Assembly: GCA_036745245.1 (NCBI GenBank)
Contig: DAIOGN010000002.1
Coordinates: 1-64,000 of the forward strand
DNA length: 64,000 bases
Reading direction: 5' to 3'
Origin: DAIOGN01 sp036745245
Lineage (GTDB): Bacteria > Zixibacteria > MSB-5A5 > JAUVRN01
Part shown: positions 42,380 through 51,945 of the stretch, piece after piece
Numbering within the stretch: position 1 is the stretch's first letter
Layout of the letters: every line of letters starts with the position of its first letter
Program-made: the position numbers and the translations under genes
Notes under the pieces: model-generated
Databases searched by the model: none
Told to the model about the DNA's origin: nothing
The model's input: the letters and a program-made list of their open reading frames with translations, nothing else

Positions 42380-44971
42380 CTACCATTCCGTCCGCAGGCG
42401 CACGAACACGTTGCGCTCAGCCGCCGGCAGAGTGTACGGCACGCCGAAATAGGTGTACCCCGAACCGCTGTACAACTCGTTGGTGACGTTGTTCACCGCG
42501 CACTCGAGCGTCAGACGATTCACGATGGGAGCGGCGCCCAGTCGCACACCCAGCCTGAGGTTGAGCACGTTGTACCGGTCCATCGAGAGTGCAGCGTCGC
42601 CGGTCTGATCGAGCTGAATGCGACCGGCATACCGAAACTCTACGCCGCCGGTGAGTTGGACGCTTTTGCTGAACGGAACTTCTCCGTAAGCTCCCAGATT
42701 GACCAGCACCTGCGGGAAGCCCGCGATCGGGTTCCCCGCGTGATCGATGGTCTCAGTGCTCGCCACGGGCAGGTACACCGTGTCGCCGCCCGTCGGCGAA
42801 TTGAACACCGTGGTGTACTCGGTAAACGTCTCGAAATAATTATCCGACCAGGTGGCGTTCGCGGACAGTTCCAGCTCCCGGAGGGGCTTGTACTTCAGGA
42901 GTCCCTCCACACCGCGGTGGATCGATTCGCCTGCGTTTGTGCGAATGGGAAAGCCGTTCATGTCGAGCCCTCCCGCGGCCACGATCTCGTTGTCGAACCA
43001 CTGATAGAACCCATTGAGGTCGAAGAGCAGCCGGTCCTCCGTGTGGCGGTAGCCCAGATCCAGACTGGTCACCTCTTCAGGCTGCATGAACGGATCGGAC
43101 GCGGCGCCCGACACCGGATCGTAGGAGCCGAAGAATTGCGTGGGATCCTCGAGTTCATCGGGTCTGAAGATGTCGGTGTGCGCCGGCTCGTGTTCACTGC
43201 GCGCGGCATTGAGGTACACCGCGTCGGGCTCCGTGAACCTCCACAGCACTCCCAGGCGCGGCGACCAGGCGGAGTAATCCAGATCGTAGTTCACATTGCC
43301 GCGACTGTCGTGCCGCAACGAATAGCGTCGCCAGGAGTACTGCACGGCCAGCGAGAGGTGCCAGCGTTGTGCGAGTTGGAGGTTCTCCTCCACAAACGCC
43401 ACGGCGGAGGTGCGATACCCGTCGTAGCTGTAATAGTCCTGTCCTGCCAGAAACCCCGGTGGCGCAGGCTGAGCCGAGCGCACCTGGCCGAAGTGGTAGC
43501 CATGATGATAATCGAAACTGCCGCCGAACTGCAGCGTGCCTGCGCCGTGCGCCACCTTGAAGCGCGGTGCCATGCCGAAGAAGTCGTTCTGCACCCAGCG
43601 TTGAAGCACGGCGTTGTTGTATTGATTCACAGTAAACACCGTGTCGCCCGACGACAGGGTGTCGCGACGAAATGTGGACACTTCCACTTCATGCCACAGG
43701 GTGTCGCCGTACAAGGCCGAGTCCTGCACGAACTGAGTACCGGTAACCACGGTTTCGTAGTGGATGGGGTCGTAGGCGAGGCTGTCGCGCGTCTGGATCG
43801 ATCCGAGGCCCAGGTCGCCGAAGCTCGAATACGGCCAGCTCTGGATGTAGTAGCCGTCGCCCTTGATGTAGAACAGCGAGTTGGACAGGCTCCAGGTCTC
43901 AGAGATCTTCCAGTCGGTGAGCAGCTCGTAGTGCGGCTGGTTGAACGTATCGGTCTCGTCCTCGTAGGTGAGCGGATTGAACTTCCGGTCGGAAGCCAGC
44001 GTCACTGGATCGATTCCGTAATACGCCAGGTGGAGGTGTTCGGGTCCGCCATAGGCGTGGAAGCGATTGGTGAGTCCCTGGTCGTAACGAGCCACGCCCA
44101 CGAAGTAGCTCCACATGTCCGTCCACGACTGATCCCGGTAGCCGTCGGACGTGATGCTTGAATAGCGGCCGTACACGGCGTAGCGGCCGTCGATCAACCC
44201 CGAGTTGCCTTCGAGTTTGAACTTGTGGGTGTCATAGGAACCGCCTGCCAGGTCGAGCGAGAGCTTCGGCTCCTGGGTATAGGGCTGCGTCTCGATCGAC
44301 ACCACACCGCCCGCCGCCGACGCGCCGTACAGCGAAGCGCCCACGCCGCGCTGAATCTGGATGTCGGAGGCCGATTCGGACAGGTCGGGCATGTCCACCC
44401 AGTACCCCTGGTGCGGCTCGGGATCGTTCTGTGGCACGCCGTTGAGCAGCACGGAAATCCGGCGCTGGTCGAATCCCCGGATCTGAAGATAGCTGTAGCC
44501 CACGCCGTTCCCGGCATCCGAGTAGGCATAGGCCCCCGGCTGCTTGGCCAAAAGCATCGGTGCGTCTTCCACTCCGTGATCCCGCTCGATTTCTTCGCGT
44601 GTGAGGTTGGAGTGCGGCACGGCGTCAGTCTGCGACGACACACGCGTGGTGGTGATGACGACCTCTTCACCGGGAAGAACGATGGGATCCAGCCGCAGTT
44701 CGAGCGCAATGGCAAGGCCGGCGGTTTCCACCTCCTGTCGAACGGGCGCATAGCCCACATGGCTCACCGCCAGTGTGAAGCGACCATCGGACGCCAATTC
44801 AAAACTGAATTCCCCCGAATCATCGGTGGACGCCGCCTGCCCGGTTTCGACCAGCCGCACCGACGCCGCCGGAATGACTGCGCCGGACTCGTGATCGACA
44901 ACTTTTCCCGAAAGGACAACGGCTTGTGCCTGTAGAGGGAGGAGCGCCACAAGAAGAACACTTCGAAACAT
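42380..44971 (-). CDS. TonB-dependent outer-membrane receptor, predicted thiamine receptor
   Basis: An 863-residue receptor starting at 44971 (GGAG 9 bases upstream) with signal peptide MFRSVLLVALLPLQAQA. An N-terminal carboxypeptidase-regulatory-like domain (VLSGKVVDHESGAVIPAASV) precedes a plug domain (EEVVITTTRVSSQTDAVPHS; SYLQIRGFDQRRISVLLNGV; GASLYGASAAGGVVSIET) and a 22-strand barrel ending in aromatic RLRTEW. The riboswitch directly upstream implies the ligand is thiamine or a related compound. This matches the OMR1 receptors of Bacteroidetes thiamine operons in role, though orthology cannot be judged here. Confidence 0.9.
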   Translation of the reverse strand: MFRSVLLVALLPLQAQAVVLSGKVVDHESGAVIPAASVRLVETGQAASTDDSGEFSFELASDGRFTLAVSHVGYAPVRQEVETAGLAIALELRLDPIVLPGEEVVITTTRVSSQTDAVPHSNLTREEIERDHGVEDAPMLLAKQPGAYAYSDAGNGVGYSYLQIRGFDQRRISVLLNGVPQNDPEPHQGYWVDMPDLSESASDIQIQRGVGASLYGASAAGGVVSIETQPYTQEPKLSLDLAGGSYDTHKFKLEGNSGLIDGRYAVYGRYSSITSDGYRDQSWTDMWSYFVGVARYDQGLTNRFHAYGGPEHLHLAYYGIDPVTLASDRKFNPLTYEDETDTFNQPHYELLTDWKISETWSLSNSLFYIKGDGYYIQSWPYSSFGDLGLGSIQTRDSLAYDPIHYETVVTGTQFVQDSALYGDTLWHEVEVSTFRRDTLSSGDTVFTVNQYNNAVLQRWVQNDFFGMAPRFKVAHGAGTLQFGGSFDYHHGYHFGQVRSAQPAPPGFLAGQDYYSYDGYRTSAVAFVEENLQLAQRWHLSLAVQYSWRRYSLRHDSRGNVNYDLDYSAWSPRLGVLWRFTEPDAVYLNAARSEHEPAHTDIFRPDELEDPTQFFGSYDPVSGAASDPFMQPEEVTSLDLGYRHTEDRLLFDLNGFYQWFDNEIVAAGGLDMNGFPIRTNAGESIHRGVEGLLKYKPLRELELSANATWSDNYFETFTEYTTVFNSPTGGDTVYLPVASTETIDHAGNPIAGFPQVLVNLGAYGEVPFSKSVQLTGGVEFRYAGRIQLDQTGDAALSMDRYNVLNLRLGVRLGAAPIVNRLTLECAVNNVTNELYSGSGYTYFGVPYTLPAAERNVFVRLRTEW

Positions 44972-45054
44972 CGCCAGAACTCCGCGTTGGGCCCCGGAGG
45001 GCCGACAAAAATACCGTTCCAGCGCGGGAAACGGCATGCGGCAAGGCAATGTCC

Positions 45055-45143
45055 GTTCCGTTTCCTACGCTGGTATTACCCAGATCAGGTTCGAAGGGTG
45101 TGATCTCAGATGCCGTTCGCTTCGGCACCGACCCCTACGGAAC
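45055..45143 (-). promoter_or_regulatory. TPP riboswitch (THI element)
   Basis: An 89-base element on the minus strand. Stem P1 is formed by GTTCCGT (45143-45137) and ACGGAAC (45061-45055). The conserved thi-box CTGAGAT is at about 45109, followed by CACCC, then GAACCTGATCTGG and TAATACCAGCGTAGG near the 3' end, all in canonical order. It sits 84 bases before the receptor ATG. Binding of thiamine pyrophosphate should reduce expression of the receptor-symporter-kinase operon; a GC-rich hairpin (GGCCC...GGGCC) between the switch and the ATG may be the expression platform. Confidence 0.95.
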
Positions 45144-45225
45144 AACGTCACGATATCCAATCCGGCCCCGCCTCACAAGGCGATTCGCTGGCACCGGAAC
45201 CCCTTCTCCAGTAGCTTGTGCGCCT

Positions 45226-46020
45226 ATGAGTTCCGAAACCAGGCAGTACGCCCGCTGCCTCGCTCGTGCGCAGGAAGTAGCCAAGGCCGCGGGCTGCAAG
45301 CTGCGCGCCGCTCAGAGCAGGAAGCCGGCCGTAGACTTCAAGGGAGCCATCGACCTGGTGACGGAGATGGATCGCAAAGTGGAGCGCTTCATCGCCTCGG
45401 AATTGTCGCGATCTTTCCCCGGATTCGACTTTCTGGCGGAAGAAGCACAGCGCAACGTGGCCACCGGGTCGGAGTTTCGCTGGGTGGTGGATCCTCTCGA
45501 CGGCACCACCAACTATGCACACGGTTTGCCGATTTTCAGCGTCTCCATCGCGCTCGAACACCACGGAAAGGTAGTGGTGGGCGTGGTATATCAGCCGGTG
45601 CTCAACGAGATGTTTGCGGCGCAGAAGGGCCGCGGAGCGCGCCTCAACGGCCGGAGAGTTTCGGTGTCCACACGGTCACACCTCCACCACAGCCTCCTGG
45701 TGACCGGGTTCCCTTACGACATGCACACCACGCGCGACGACAATCTGAAATACTTCAGGCGACTGTCGAAGCGCGCACGCGCGGTACGCCGCCTGGGCTC
45801 GGCGGCTCTCGACCTCTGCTACGTAGCTTGCGGCCGATTCGACGGCTACTGGGAGCTGAAGCTCGCACCCTGGGACGTTGCAGCCGGCTCGCTTGTCGCA
45901 ACAGAAGCTGGCGCGAGGATCACTACTATGGAAGGACGCCCGTTTTCAATGTACGGACGTTCCCTGGTGGCCGCTGGGCCACGCCTTCACGGTACCCTGC
46001 TTTCCTGCCTGCACGGCTGA
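45226..46020 (+). CDS. Inositol monophosphatase family protein
   Basis: A 264-residue phosphatase with all IMPase motifs: DLVTEMDRKVE, LAEEAQ (metal Glu pair), WVVDPLDGTTNYAHG (metal-binding DPLDGTT) and WDVAAGSLVATEAGA. The start MSSETRQYARCLARAQEVA gives normal family length; the longer reading crosses the riboswitch region and is rejected. It dephosphorylates inositol-1-phosphate or similar sugar phosphates using Mg2+. It is divergent from the thiamine operon. Confidence 0.94.
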   Translation: MSSETRQYARCLARAQEVAKAAGCKLRAAQSRKPAVDFKGAIDLVTEMDRKVERFIASELSRSFPGFDFLAEEAQRNVATGSEFRWVVDPLDGTTNYAHGLPIFSVSIALEHHGKVVVGVVYQPVLNEMFAAQKGRGARLNGRRVSVSTRSHLHHSLLVTGFPYDMHTTRDDNLKYFRRLSKRARAVRRLGSAALDLCYVACGRFDGYWELKLAPWDVAAGSLVATEAGARITTMEGRPFSMYGRSLVAAGPRLHGTLLSCLHG

Positions 46021-46240
46021 ACCCGCCCCGCCGAAAAGCGGCGGCAAGCTTCCCCCAACCATTTATTCCACTTGGATTTAGCTTGTATTACGGTTCTGTC
46101 ATTCGCCCGTCATAAAACCTACTCGCTGGCTCCTAACCTCGGGTCAACGGGGAGGGGTGTGTCTACCCCGTAACAGCAAATAGCCAAAGGGATTTGACGA
46201 AGAGTCACGGGCACAGAAACAGCGAATTCAGGAGAACACA

Positions 46241-49159
46241 GTGACGTTTTCACATAGTGGAATTCAAAAGCAGAGATGGTTCCATGGCAGCACGCTCACG
46301 CGAGCACTGTTTGCGCTTGTGTTGACAGTGTGCGGTGCGTGGGCCGAGGGCGCATTCGCCGGCACACTTCGGGGAAAGATCGTGGATTCCCAGACCGGCG
46401 AGCCGCTCATGTTCGTAAGCGTGGTGATTACCGGCACCAACAAAGGCGCCGCGACCGATCTCGAAGGTGTATTCGTCATCCGAGAGGTCCCGGCCGGGAC
46501 GTACGAGGTGAACGTCACCATGGTGGGCTACTCCAAGCGCGTGATCACAAGCGTGGTGGTTCCCGAAGGCGACGCCGAACCGTTGAACCTCACCCTGACT
46601 CCCGAAGTGATCATGGGGGAGGAAATCGAGGTCACGGCAGAAGCGATCAAGAACAACAACGAGGCGGCGCTGCTGCGCGAGCGGCAGAAGGCCTCGTCGG
46701 TGTCGGATGCCATCAGCCAGGAAAACATCAGTCGCTCCGGCTCGAGCACCGCGGCCGACGCAATGGAGAAGGTCACCGGCGTGTCGGTGGAAGACGGCAA
46801 GTACTTCTACGTTCGCGGCCTGGGCGACCGCTACACCAACGCACGCCTCAACGGCGCCTCGCTGGCCAGCTCCGACCCCGACCGCAACTCGGTGTCGATG
46901 GACATGTTCCCCTCGAACTTCCTGGAGAGCATCGTCACCACCAAGACCTTCACGCCCGATCAGCCGGGCGATTTCACGGGTGGCAGCGTAAACATCCGCA
47001 CCACCACGTTTCCGGAGAAGCTCAGCGTGAAGTTCTCCATGTCGGCCTCGCGCAATGACGCGGCGCCACGAGACGACAAGTTCCTCACGTATCCCGGCGG
47101 CGCGACAGACTGGATGGCCACGGACGACGGCACGCGCGCAATCCCCGACGAGCTGGAGGAGCCGGGTCAGCTCCCGAACATCGGCACCACGTTTCGCGAC
47201 TCGACCAAAGCCTACACGCTCGATCACCTGAGCAAGGCCTTCAATCCGAACATGGGGCCCTCCACTCGCACGGTGCCGGGCTACCACAGCGAGGCGCTCT
47301 CGATTGGCAGCCAGAGCCTGGTGTTCGGCAAGCCGCTGGGCTACTTCGCCAGTTTCAGCTACAACAAGAGTCTGTCGTCCTACGAGGAGGGGACGTCCGG
47401 GTGGTACTACCTCGCGGGTCACGTCGACACCAAAACGGAGCTGGAGACCAACCTGTCCTTGAAAGACTACCGCAGCACGGAGGAGGTACTGTGGGGTGGG
47501 ATGGCCAACCTCTCCTTCAAGCCGCATCCGGCTCACAACCTCCACGCCACATACAACTACAACCGTCGCGGCGAATCGTCCACGCGGTACCAGACGGGGA
47601 TCTTCCCGCACACGCTTACCGACGGCACATTTTTCGAAACCCGCACGCTCTCGTACCTCGAGCGCACGCTCCAGGCCGTTCAGGCGGGCGGCGATCATCA
47701 TCTCACCAGCTGGCTCAACACCGACTGGACGGCGTCGTACACAAACTCCAGGCAGGACGAACCCGACCTCAGGTACTTCTCCAACGACTTCACGCCGGAT
47801 GAGGCCAACCCGGTGGACACATTCTTCGACATCAAGAAGTCCAATTACACGCTGCCCACCCGGTATTATCGCGATCTCGACGAGGACATTTACGACGGAC
47901 TCCTCAACACCACGCTCCCCTTCGACGTGTGGGGCGGGCTCAAGAGCAGCGTGAAGCTGGGAGGCAGCCTGAGCCACAAGATGCGCACGTTCCGTGAGCG
48001 GCGATTCACGTACGATCACTCGGGCGACGGCGAGTCGCGCTACGATGGCGACTGGTACAATTACTTCACGGAGGATGTGGGAGTCGTGAGGGTGGACACG
48101 GCGCCCAATGGCAACAAGTTCTACACGTTCGGCCAGTACGTCTATGAGTCGTCGTCCCCTTCCTCCAACTACAACGGCGAGCAGGACATCTACGCGGCCT
48201 ACGCCATGATCGACCTGCCCGTCACGAGGCGATTGCGGCTGATTTCAGGGGCTCGCTACGAAGCGACCCGAATGCAGGTGGAGAGCCTGGACAAGAACAA
48301 GGATGTGGGACTCCTGCACATCAACGACGTGCTGCCGTCGGTGAATGTGGTGTATGCGCTTCGCGACAATATGAACGCGCGCGCCGCCTTCACCAAGACA
48401 CTGGCGCGACCCACGTTCCGCGAACTGGCCCCCTACTCCACCTTCGACTTCGTGGGAGATGGAATCGTCTCGGGGAATCCCAATCTCAGACGGAGCCTCA
48501 TCGACAACTACGACCTGCGGCTGGAGTGGTTCGTGCGACCTGGTGAGCTTCTGGCCGTGAGCGGGTTCTACAAGAATTTCCGCGACCCCATTGAACGCGC
48601 CATCATTTCCAGCCAGAACAACGAGATCCAGTTTCAGAATGTACCGATGGCACGCGTGACAGGAATTGAATTCGAAGCCAGGACCCGCCTCGACCACGTG
48701 TCGGGGGCGTTGCGCAATGTTCAGATCGGAGGCAACCTCACTCTCATGGAGTCGGAAGTGAAGGTTCCCCCCACCGAGCTGGGGGAGCGGCGGTCGCTCG
48801 ATCCGTATGCGCCCGACACCCGGCAGCTGCAGGGCCAGTCGCCCTACCTGATCAATCTGGACGCGGGCTTCAACAGCCCGCGCACAGGTACTTCGATCAG
48901 CTTGTTCTATAACATCTTCGGCGAGCGGATGTCGGAGGTGGCCGTGGGCGGCAGCCCGCACACGTTCGAGCAGCCGCGTGGGCTGCTCGATCTGAGTCTG
49001 TCCCAGAACCTCTGGCGCGGCCTGTCCTTCGGCTTTCAGGCCAAGAACCTCCTCGATGCCAGCCTCAAGAAGACTCAGGAATTCAAGGGTCAGGAGTACA
49101 TCGTCAGCGAGTACAAGCTGGGGCGAACCTTCAAGATGGGGTTCAGCTACAACCTCTAA
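46241..49159 (+). CDS. TonB-dependent receptor with carboxypeptidase-regulatory-like N-terminal domain
   Basis: A 972-residue outer-membrane receptor. The GTG start has AGGAGA 6 bases upstream; a signal peptide runs to about residue 40 (ALFALVLTVCGAWAEGAFAG). It continues with CarbopepD_reg_2-like LRGKIVDSQTGEPLMFVSVV, TDLEGVFVIREVPAGTYEV, plug motifs (EEIEVTAEAIKNNNEAALL; SSTAADAMEKVTGVSVEDG; YFYVRGLGDRYTNARLNGAS; DFTGGSVNIRTTTFP) and a long barrel ending FKMGFSYNL. The form YVRGLGDRYTNARLNG is typical of receptors paired with a downstream exported partner, here the dockerin-ended beta protein. Ligand unknown; no siderophore or vitamin gene is nearby. Confidence 0.93.
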   Translation: MTFSHSGIQKQRWFHGSTLTRALFALVLTVCGAWAEGAFAGTLRGKIVDSQTGEPLMFVSVVITGTNKGAATDLEGVFVIREVPAGTYEVNVTMVGYSKRVITSVVVPEGDAEPLNLTLTPEVIMGEEIEVTAEAIKNNNEAALLRERQKASSVSDAISQENISRSGSSTAADAMEKVTGVSVEDGKYFYVRGLGDRYTNARLNGASLASSDPDRNSVSMDMFPSNFLESIVTTKTFTPDQPGDFTGGSVNIRTTTFPEKLSVKFSMSASRNDAAPRDDKFLTYPGGATDWMATDDGTRAIPDELEEPGQLPNIGTTFRDSTKAYTLDHLSKAFNPNMGPSTRTVPGYHSEALSIGSQSLVFGKPLGYFASFSYNKSLSSYEEGTSGWYYLAGHVDTKTELETNLSLKDYRSTEEVLWGGMANLSFKPHPAHNLHATYNYNRRGESSTRYQTGIFPHTLTDGTFFETRTLSYLERTLQAVQAGGDHHLTSWLNTDWTASYTNSRQDEPDLRYFSNDFTPDEANPVDTFFDIKKSNYTLPTRYYRDLDEDIYDGLLNTTLPFDVWGGLKSSVKLGGSLSHKMRTFRERRFTYDHSGDGESRYDGDWYNYFTEDVGVVRVDTAPNGNKFYTFGQYVYESSSPSSNYNGEQDIYAAYAMIDLPVTRRLRLISGARYEATRMQVESLDKNKDVGLLHINDVLPSVNVVYALRDNMNARAAFTKTLARPTFRELAPYSTFDFVGDGIVSGNPNLRRSLIDNYDLRLEWFVRPGELLAVSGFYKNFRDPIERAIISSQNNEIQFQNVPMARVTGIEFEARTRLDHVSGALRNVQIGGNLTLMESEVKVPPTELGERRSLDPYAPDTRQLQGQSPYLINLDAGFNSPRTGTSISLFYNIFGERMSEVAVGGSPHTFEQPRGLLDLSLSQNLWRGLSFGFQAKNLLDASLKKTQEFKGQEYIVSEYKLGRTFKMGFSYNL

Positions 49160-49186
49160 TCCGCGGTATCGACGCATTGTCCTCGA

Positions 49187-49217
49187 AGAGGCCCGGTTTG
49201 ACACGGGTCTCTTTGTT
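49187..49217 (+). terminator. Terminator after TonB receptor
   Basis: AGAGGCCCG (49187-49195) pairs with CGGGTCTCT (one G-T) across an 8-base loop, followed by TTGTTT. It may partly separate the receptor from the next gene. Confidence 0.6.
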
Positions 49218-49354
49218 TGAATAGCGAGATGGCTGCCTCATTACGATCCGGTAACGCGGCCGTAATAGTAGACCCACGCCCGGTCGTAAATCCCCACCTG
49301 TAGGTCCTTCCTACGAACCGCAGTCCCATACCGCATACCATGAGGAGGAGCGAC

Positions 49355-50986
49355 ATGTTTCAAAGATGGATGGTGGCATTGCTCGTGCTGCTTGTGCCGG
49401 CTGCCGCGCTTGCGCAGCTGGATAGTATCATCGTGACCGATGCCGGATTCGCCGGAGACCACGTGGTGTGGTCGCCCGATTCGGCCAATTTCTACCTTCT
49501 GACCGAATTCATCTTCGTCGAAAACGGCGACACGCTGGAGATCGAGCCCGGCACCGTGATCAAGGGCGAGCCCGGCACGGCCGATTCGGCTTCGGCGCTC
49601 ATCGTGGCTCGCGGTGGGTACCTGATCGCCGACGGCACGCCTTCAGAACCCATCATTTTTACCTGCCAGGCCGACGATCCCACGGATCCGTTCGACCTGC
49701 CTGAGAATCTCCGCGGCCAGTGGGGCGGCCTGGTGCTGCTCGGCGTGGCGGGTACCAACCGTGCCGGCGACTCGGGCCAGATCGAAGGCATTCCCGCCAC
49801 TGAGCCGCGCGCCCGCTATGGGCCGGGAGCGGCGTTCCCCCTCAACAACGCAGACAATTCGGGCATCGTGCGTTACGTGTCCCTGCGCTACGGCGGCACC
49901 GTCATCGGCGCAAACAATGAAATCAACGGCCTCACCATGGGCGGAGTAGGCTCGGGCACCACCGTCGACTACGTCGAAGCTTACAATAATGCCGACGATG
50001 GCATCGAGTGGTTTGGTGGTACGGTGAACGTGAAGCACTTCGTCTCCGCGCGCTGCGACGACGATGGCTACGACTACGACGAAGGCTGGCGTGGAAAAGG
50101 CCAGTACTGGTTGCTCTATTTCGACGACGCCGACGGCAACTCGGGTGGCGAGCACGACGGCGGCACCACGCCCGAAGACGGCATGCCCTACGCGGTCCCG
50201 GTGGTCTCCAACGCCACGTGGATCGGCGCGGGCGACGCCAGCGGTGCATTCAATGATATGGCGTTCAACATCCGCGACAATGCGGGCGGCAAGTACTCCA
50301 ACTCGATCTTCGCCGACTTCTTCGGCTTCGGTGCTCAGATCGAGGATCTGGTGTCGGGCAAGGACAGCCGCGAGCGGCTCGACTCCGGCGAGATCGAGTT
50401 CCAGCGCAACATCTGGTACAGCTTCGGTTCGGGCGACGGAGTGGCTCAGTTGTTCCCCGAGGCCTGGACCCAGGCACACATGTCGGCACCGGCCAATCAG
50501 AACCTGTTCGGCGTGAATCCCAAGCTGACCAGCTGGCCCAAGCCGGGCCGCCCTGCGGATGGCAGCTTCAATCCCATCCCGCAGGTGGGCGGACCCGCCT
50601 CGTCGGGCGGCGTGGTCCCGGTCGATCCGTTCTTTGACGTGGTGACTTACAAAGGCGCGTTCGATCCCAACGGCACCAACTGGGCCCTGGGCTGGACCGC
50701 TCTCGATTTTCACGGCTACTTCGGCAACGGGAACGCCTGCGCCATTATTGTGGATGGCGACCTGAACGCGAGCAACACCGTGACGTCCTCCGACATCATC
50801 ACGCTGGTGAACTACGTGTTCAAGGGCGGTGCAGAGCCGGAGCCGTGCGCGGCCAACGGTGATGTGAACTGCTCGGGATCGGTCAGCTCCGCCGACGTGA
50901 TCACGCTCGTCAACTTCGTGTTCAAGGCCGGTCCGCCGCCGTGCGACATCTGCAACACTCCGGCCGCGCAGGATTGTATCCCGTGA
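49355..50986 (+). CDS. Surface protein of TonB-partner type with C-terminal dockerin
   Basis: A 543-residue exported protein; the ATG at 49355 has GAGGAG 7 bases upstream and a signal peptide (MFQRWMVALLVLLVPAAALA). The body resembles proteins encoded directly behind TonB receptors in many bacteria: FVENGDTLEIEPGTVIKGEP, SALIVARGGYLIADGTPSEP, LRGQWGGLVLLGVAGTNRAG, YVSLRYGGTVIG, YVEAYNNADDGIEWFGGTVN, FNIRDNAGGKYSNSIF, a beta-helix-like fold. A dockerin pair closes the protein (GDLNASNTVTSSDIITLVNY, GDVNCSGSVSSADVITLVNF). Such partners usually end in a membrane or sorting signal; here a dockerin takes that place. Ligand unknown. Confidence 0.85.
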   Translation: MFQRWMVALLVLLVPAAALAQLDSIIVTDAGFAGDHVVWSPDSANFYLLTEFIFVENGDTLEIEPGTVIKGEPGTADSASALIVARGGYLIADGTPSEPIIFTCQADDPTDPFDLPENLRGQWGGLVLLGVAGTNRAGDSGQIEGIPATEPRARYGPGAAFPLNNADNSGIVRYVSLRYGGTVIGANNEINGLTMGGVGSGTTVDYVEAYNNADDGIEWFGGTVNVKHFVSARCDDDGYDYDEGWRGKGQYWLLYFDDADGNSGGEHDGGTTPEDGMPYAVPVVSNATWIGAGDASGAFNDMAFNIRDNAGGKYSNSIFADFFGFGAQIEDLVSGKDSRERLDSGEIEFQRNIWYSFGSGDGVAQLFPEAWTQAHMSAPANQNLFGVNPKLTSWPKPGRPADGSFNPIPQVGGPASSGGVVPVDPFFDVVTYKGAFDPNGTNWALGWTALDFHGYFGNGNACAIIVDGDLNASNTVTSSDIITLVNYVFKGGAEPEPCAANGDVNCSGSVSSADVITLVNFVFKAGPPPCDICNTPAAQDCIP

Positions 50987-51029
50987 TCATGGACGAACCG
51001 TATTTCATCCCATTGGAAGGAGTGACAGC

Positions 51030-51869
51030 ATGAAGTGGTACCTACAAATCTTCCTGGCGACCACCGCATTGACAGTGACGGCCGCCGCCGGATCCGCCCA
51101 GGGCGCGATCACGAGGGACGTGGTGCGCCTGTCGGATCCTCAGCAGGTCGCCGGTGAGTGGCACGTGGCCCTGCACGTGGAGAACAGCCGCGAACTGGCG
51201 GGCCTCGACCTCCCGCTGCGGTTTGCCGGTGCAGGTTCTCAGGTGGAACTGGTGCGTGTGGAGTTCTCCGATCGCGTGGCCGACTGGGAGTTCCGACACG
51301 CTCAGATCGACAATTCAGCCAAGACGGTGGTGATCGGGCTCATCTCGGAGCTGGTCAACGTTCGGCCGGCCGCCGAGCTGAAGGTGGCCGCTTCCGGGTC
51401 CACCCAGGTGGCCGACCTGGTATTCAAGGCGGAACCGGGGGCCCAACTAGAGTTCGGCACGTTCACCTCCGAAGCGCCGGCGCACCAGCTCACCTTTCTC
51501 TACAACGAGAACGTGGACGGCCAGCCGGTGGTGAAGGAGCTCGTGCCCGAGTTCGAGGCCTACGTGAACTTCCGGGAGGACGTGGCGCGGCCGTTGGAGT
51601 ACGCGCTGTCACAGGCGTTTCCGAACCCGTTCAATCCCACGACCAGCTTCACACTGTCCCTGCCCGAGGCGTCCGACTACTCGATTCGGATCTTCAACGT
51701 GGCCGGCCAGCTTGTGAAGTCGATGGAAGGGCATGTCGAGGCCGGATCGCACCGGATCGTTTGGGATGGTCGCTCTACACAGGGCCAGCCCGTAGCCTCG
51801 GGGACTTATTTCTTCAGCGCTCATGCGGGCTCCTTCCAGGAGACTCGCACCATGACGCTCCTGAAGTAG
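51030..51869 (+). CDS. Cohesin-like secreted protein with FlgD-like C-terminal domain
   Basis: A 279-residue exported protein (signal MKWYLQIFLATTALTVTAAA; GGAAGGAG ribosome-binding site). Residues about 25-165 form a beta-sandwich resembling cohesin modules: DPQQVAGEWHVALHVENSRE, LAGLDLPLRFAG, VELVRVEFSDRV, KTVVIGLISE, QVADLVFKAEPGAQLEFGTF. The C-terminal ~85 residues are a FlgD-like sorting domain (SQAFPNPFNPTTSFTLSL, IRIFNVAGQLVKSM, TRTMTLLK). It lies 43 bases after the dockerin-ended surface protein, so a cohesin-dockerin pairing of adjacent products is plausible. The cohesin call is by pattern only and needs a structure or profile check. Confidence 0.68.
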   Translation: MKWYLQIFLATTALTVTAAAGSAQGAITRDVVRLSDPQQVAGEWHVALHVENSRELAGLDLPLRFAGAGSQVELVRVEFSDRVADWEFRHAQIDNSAKTVVIGLISELVNVRPAAELKVAASGSTQVADLVFKAEPGAQLEFGTFTSEAPAHQLTFLYNENVDGQPVVKELVPEFEAYVNFREDVARPLEYALSQAFPNPFNPTTSFTLSLPEASDYSIRIFNVAGQLVKSMEGHVEAGSHRIVWDGRSTQGQPVASGTYFFSAHAGSFQETRTMTLLK

Positions 51870-51945
51870 AGAGAAACGATAGACCAGGCTAGAGGCTGTG
51901 AATAGTGCCCGGGCACACGTGGGCCCGAGCCGGTTCTACACGCGC

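Noticed and set aside
41056..42486. 476-codon plus-strand frame
   Set aside because: Antisense to the symporter; rich in His, Glu and Arg, the mirror of a hydrophobic membrane protein.
42251..44161. 636-codon plus-strand frame
   Set aside because: Antisense to the thiamine TonB receptor, with a His/Arg/Val-rich sequence and no domain pattern; a composition artefact.
46026..46046. Possible terminator after the inositol monophosphatase gene
   Set aside because: A short GC stem exists but no T-tract follows; too weak to call.
46250..48019. 589-codon minus-strand frame
   Set aside because: Antisense to the large TonB receptor, low-complexity Arg/Val/Gly sequence, no ribosome-binding site.
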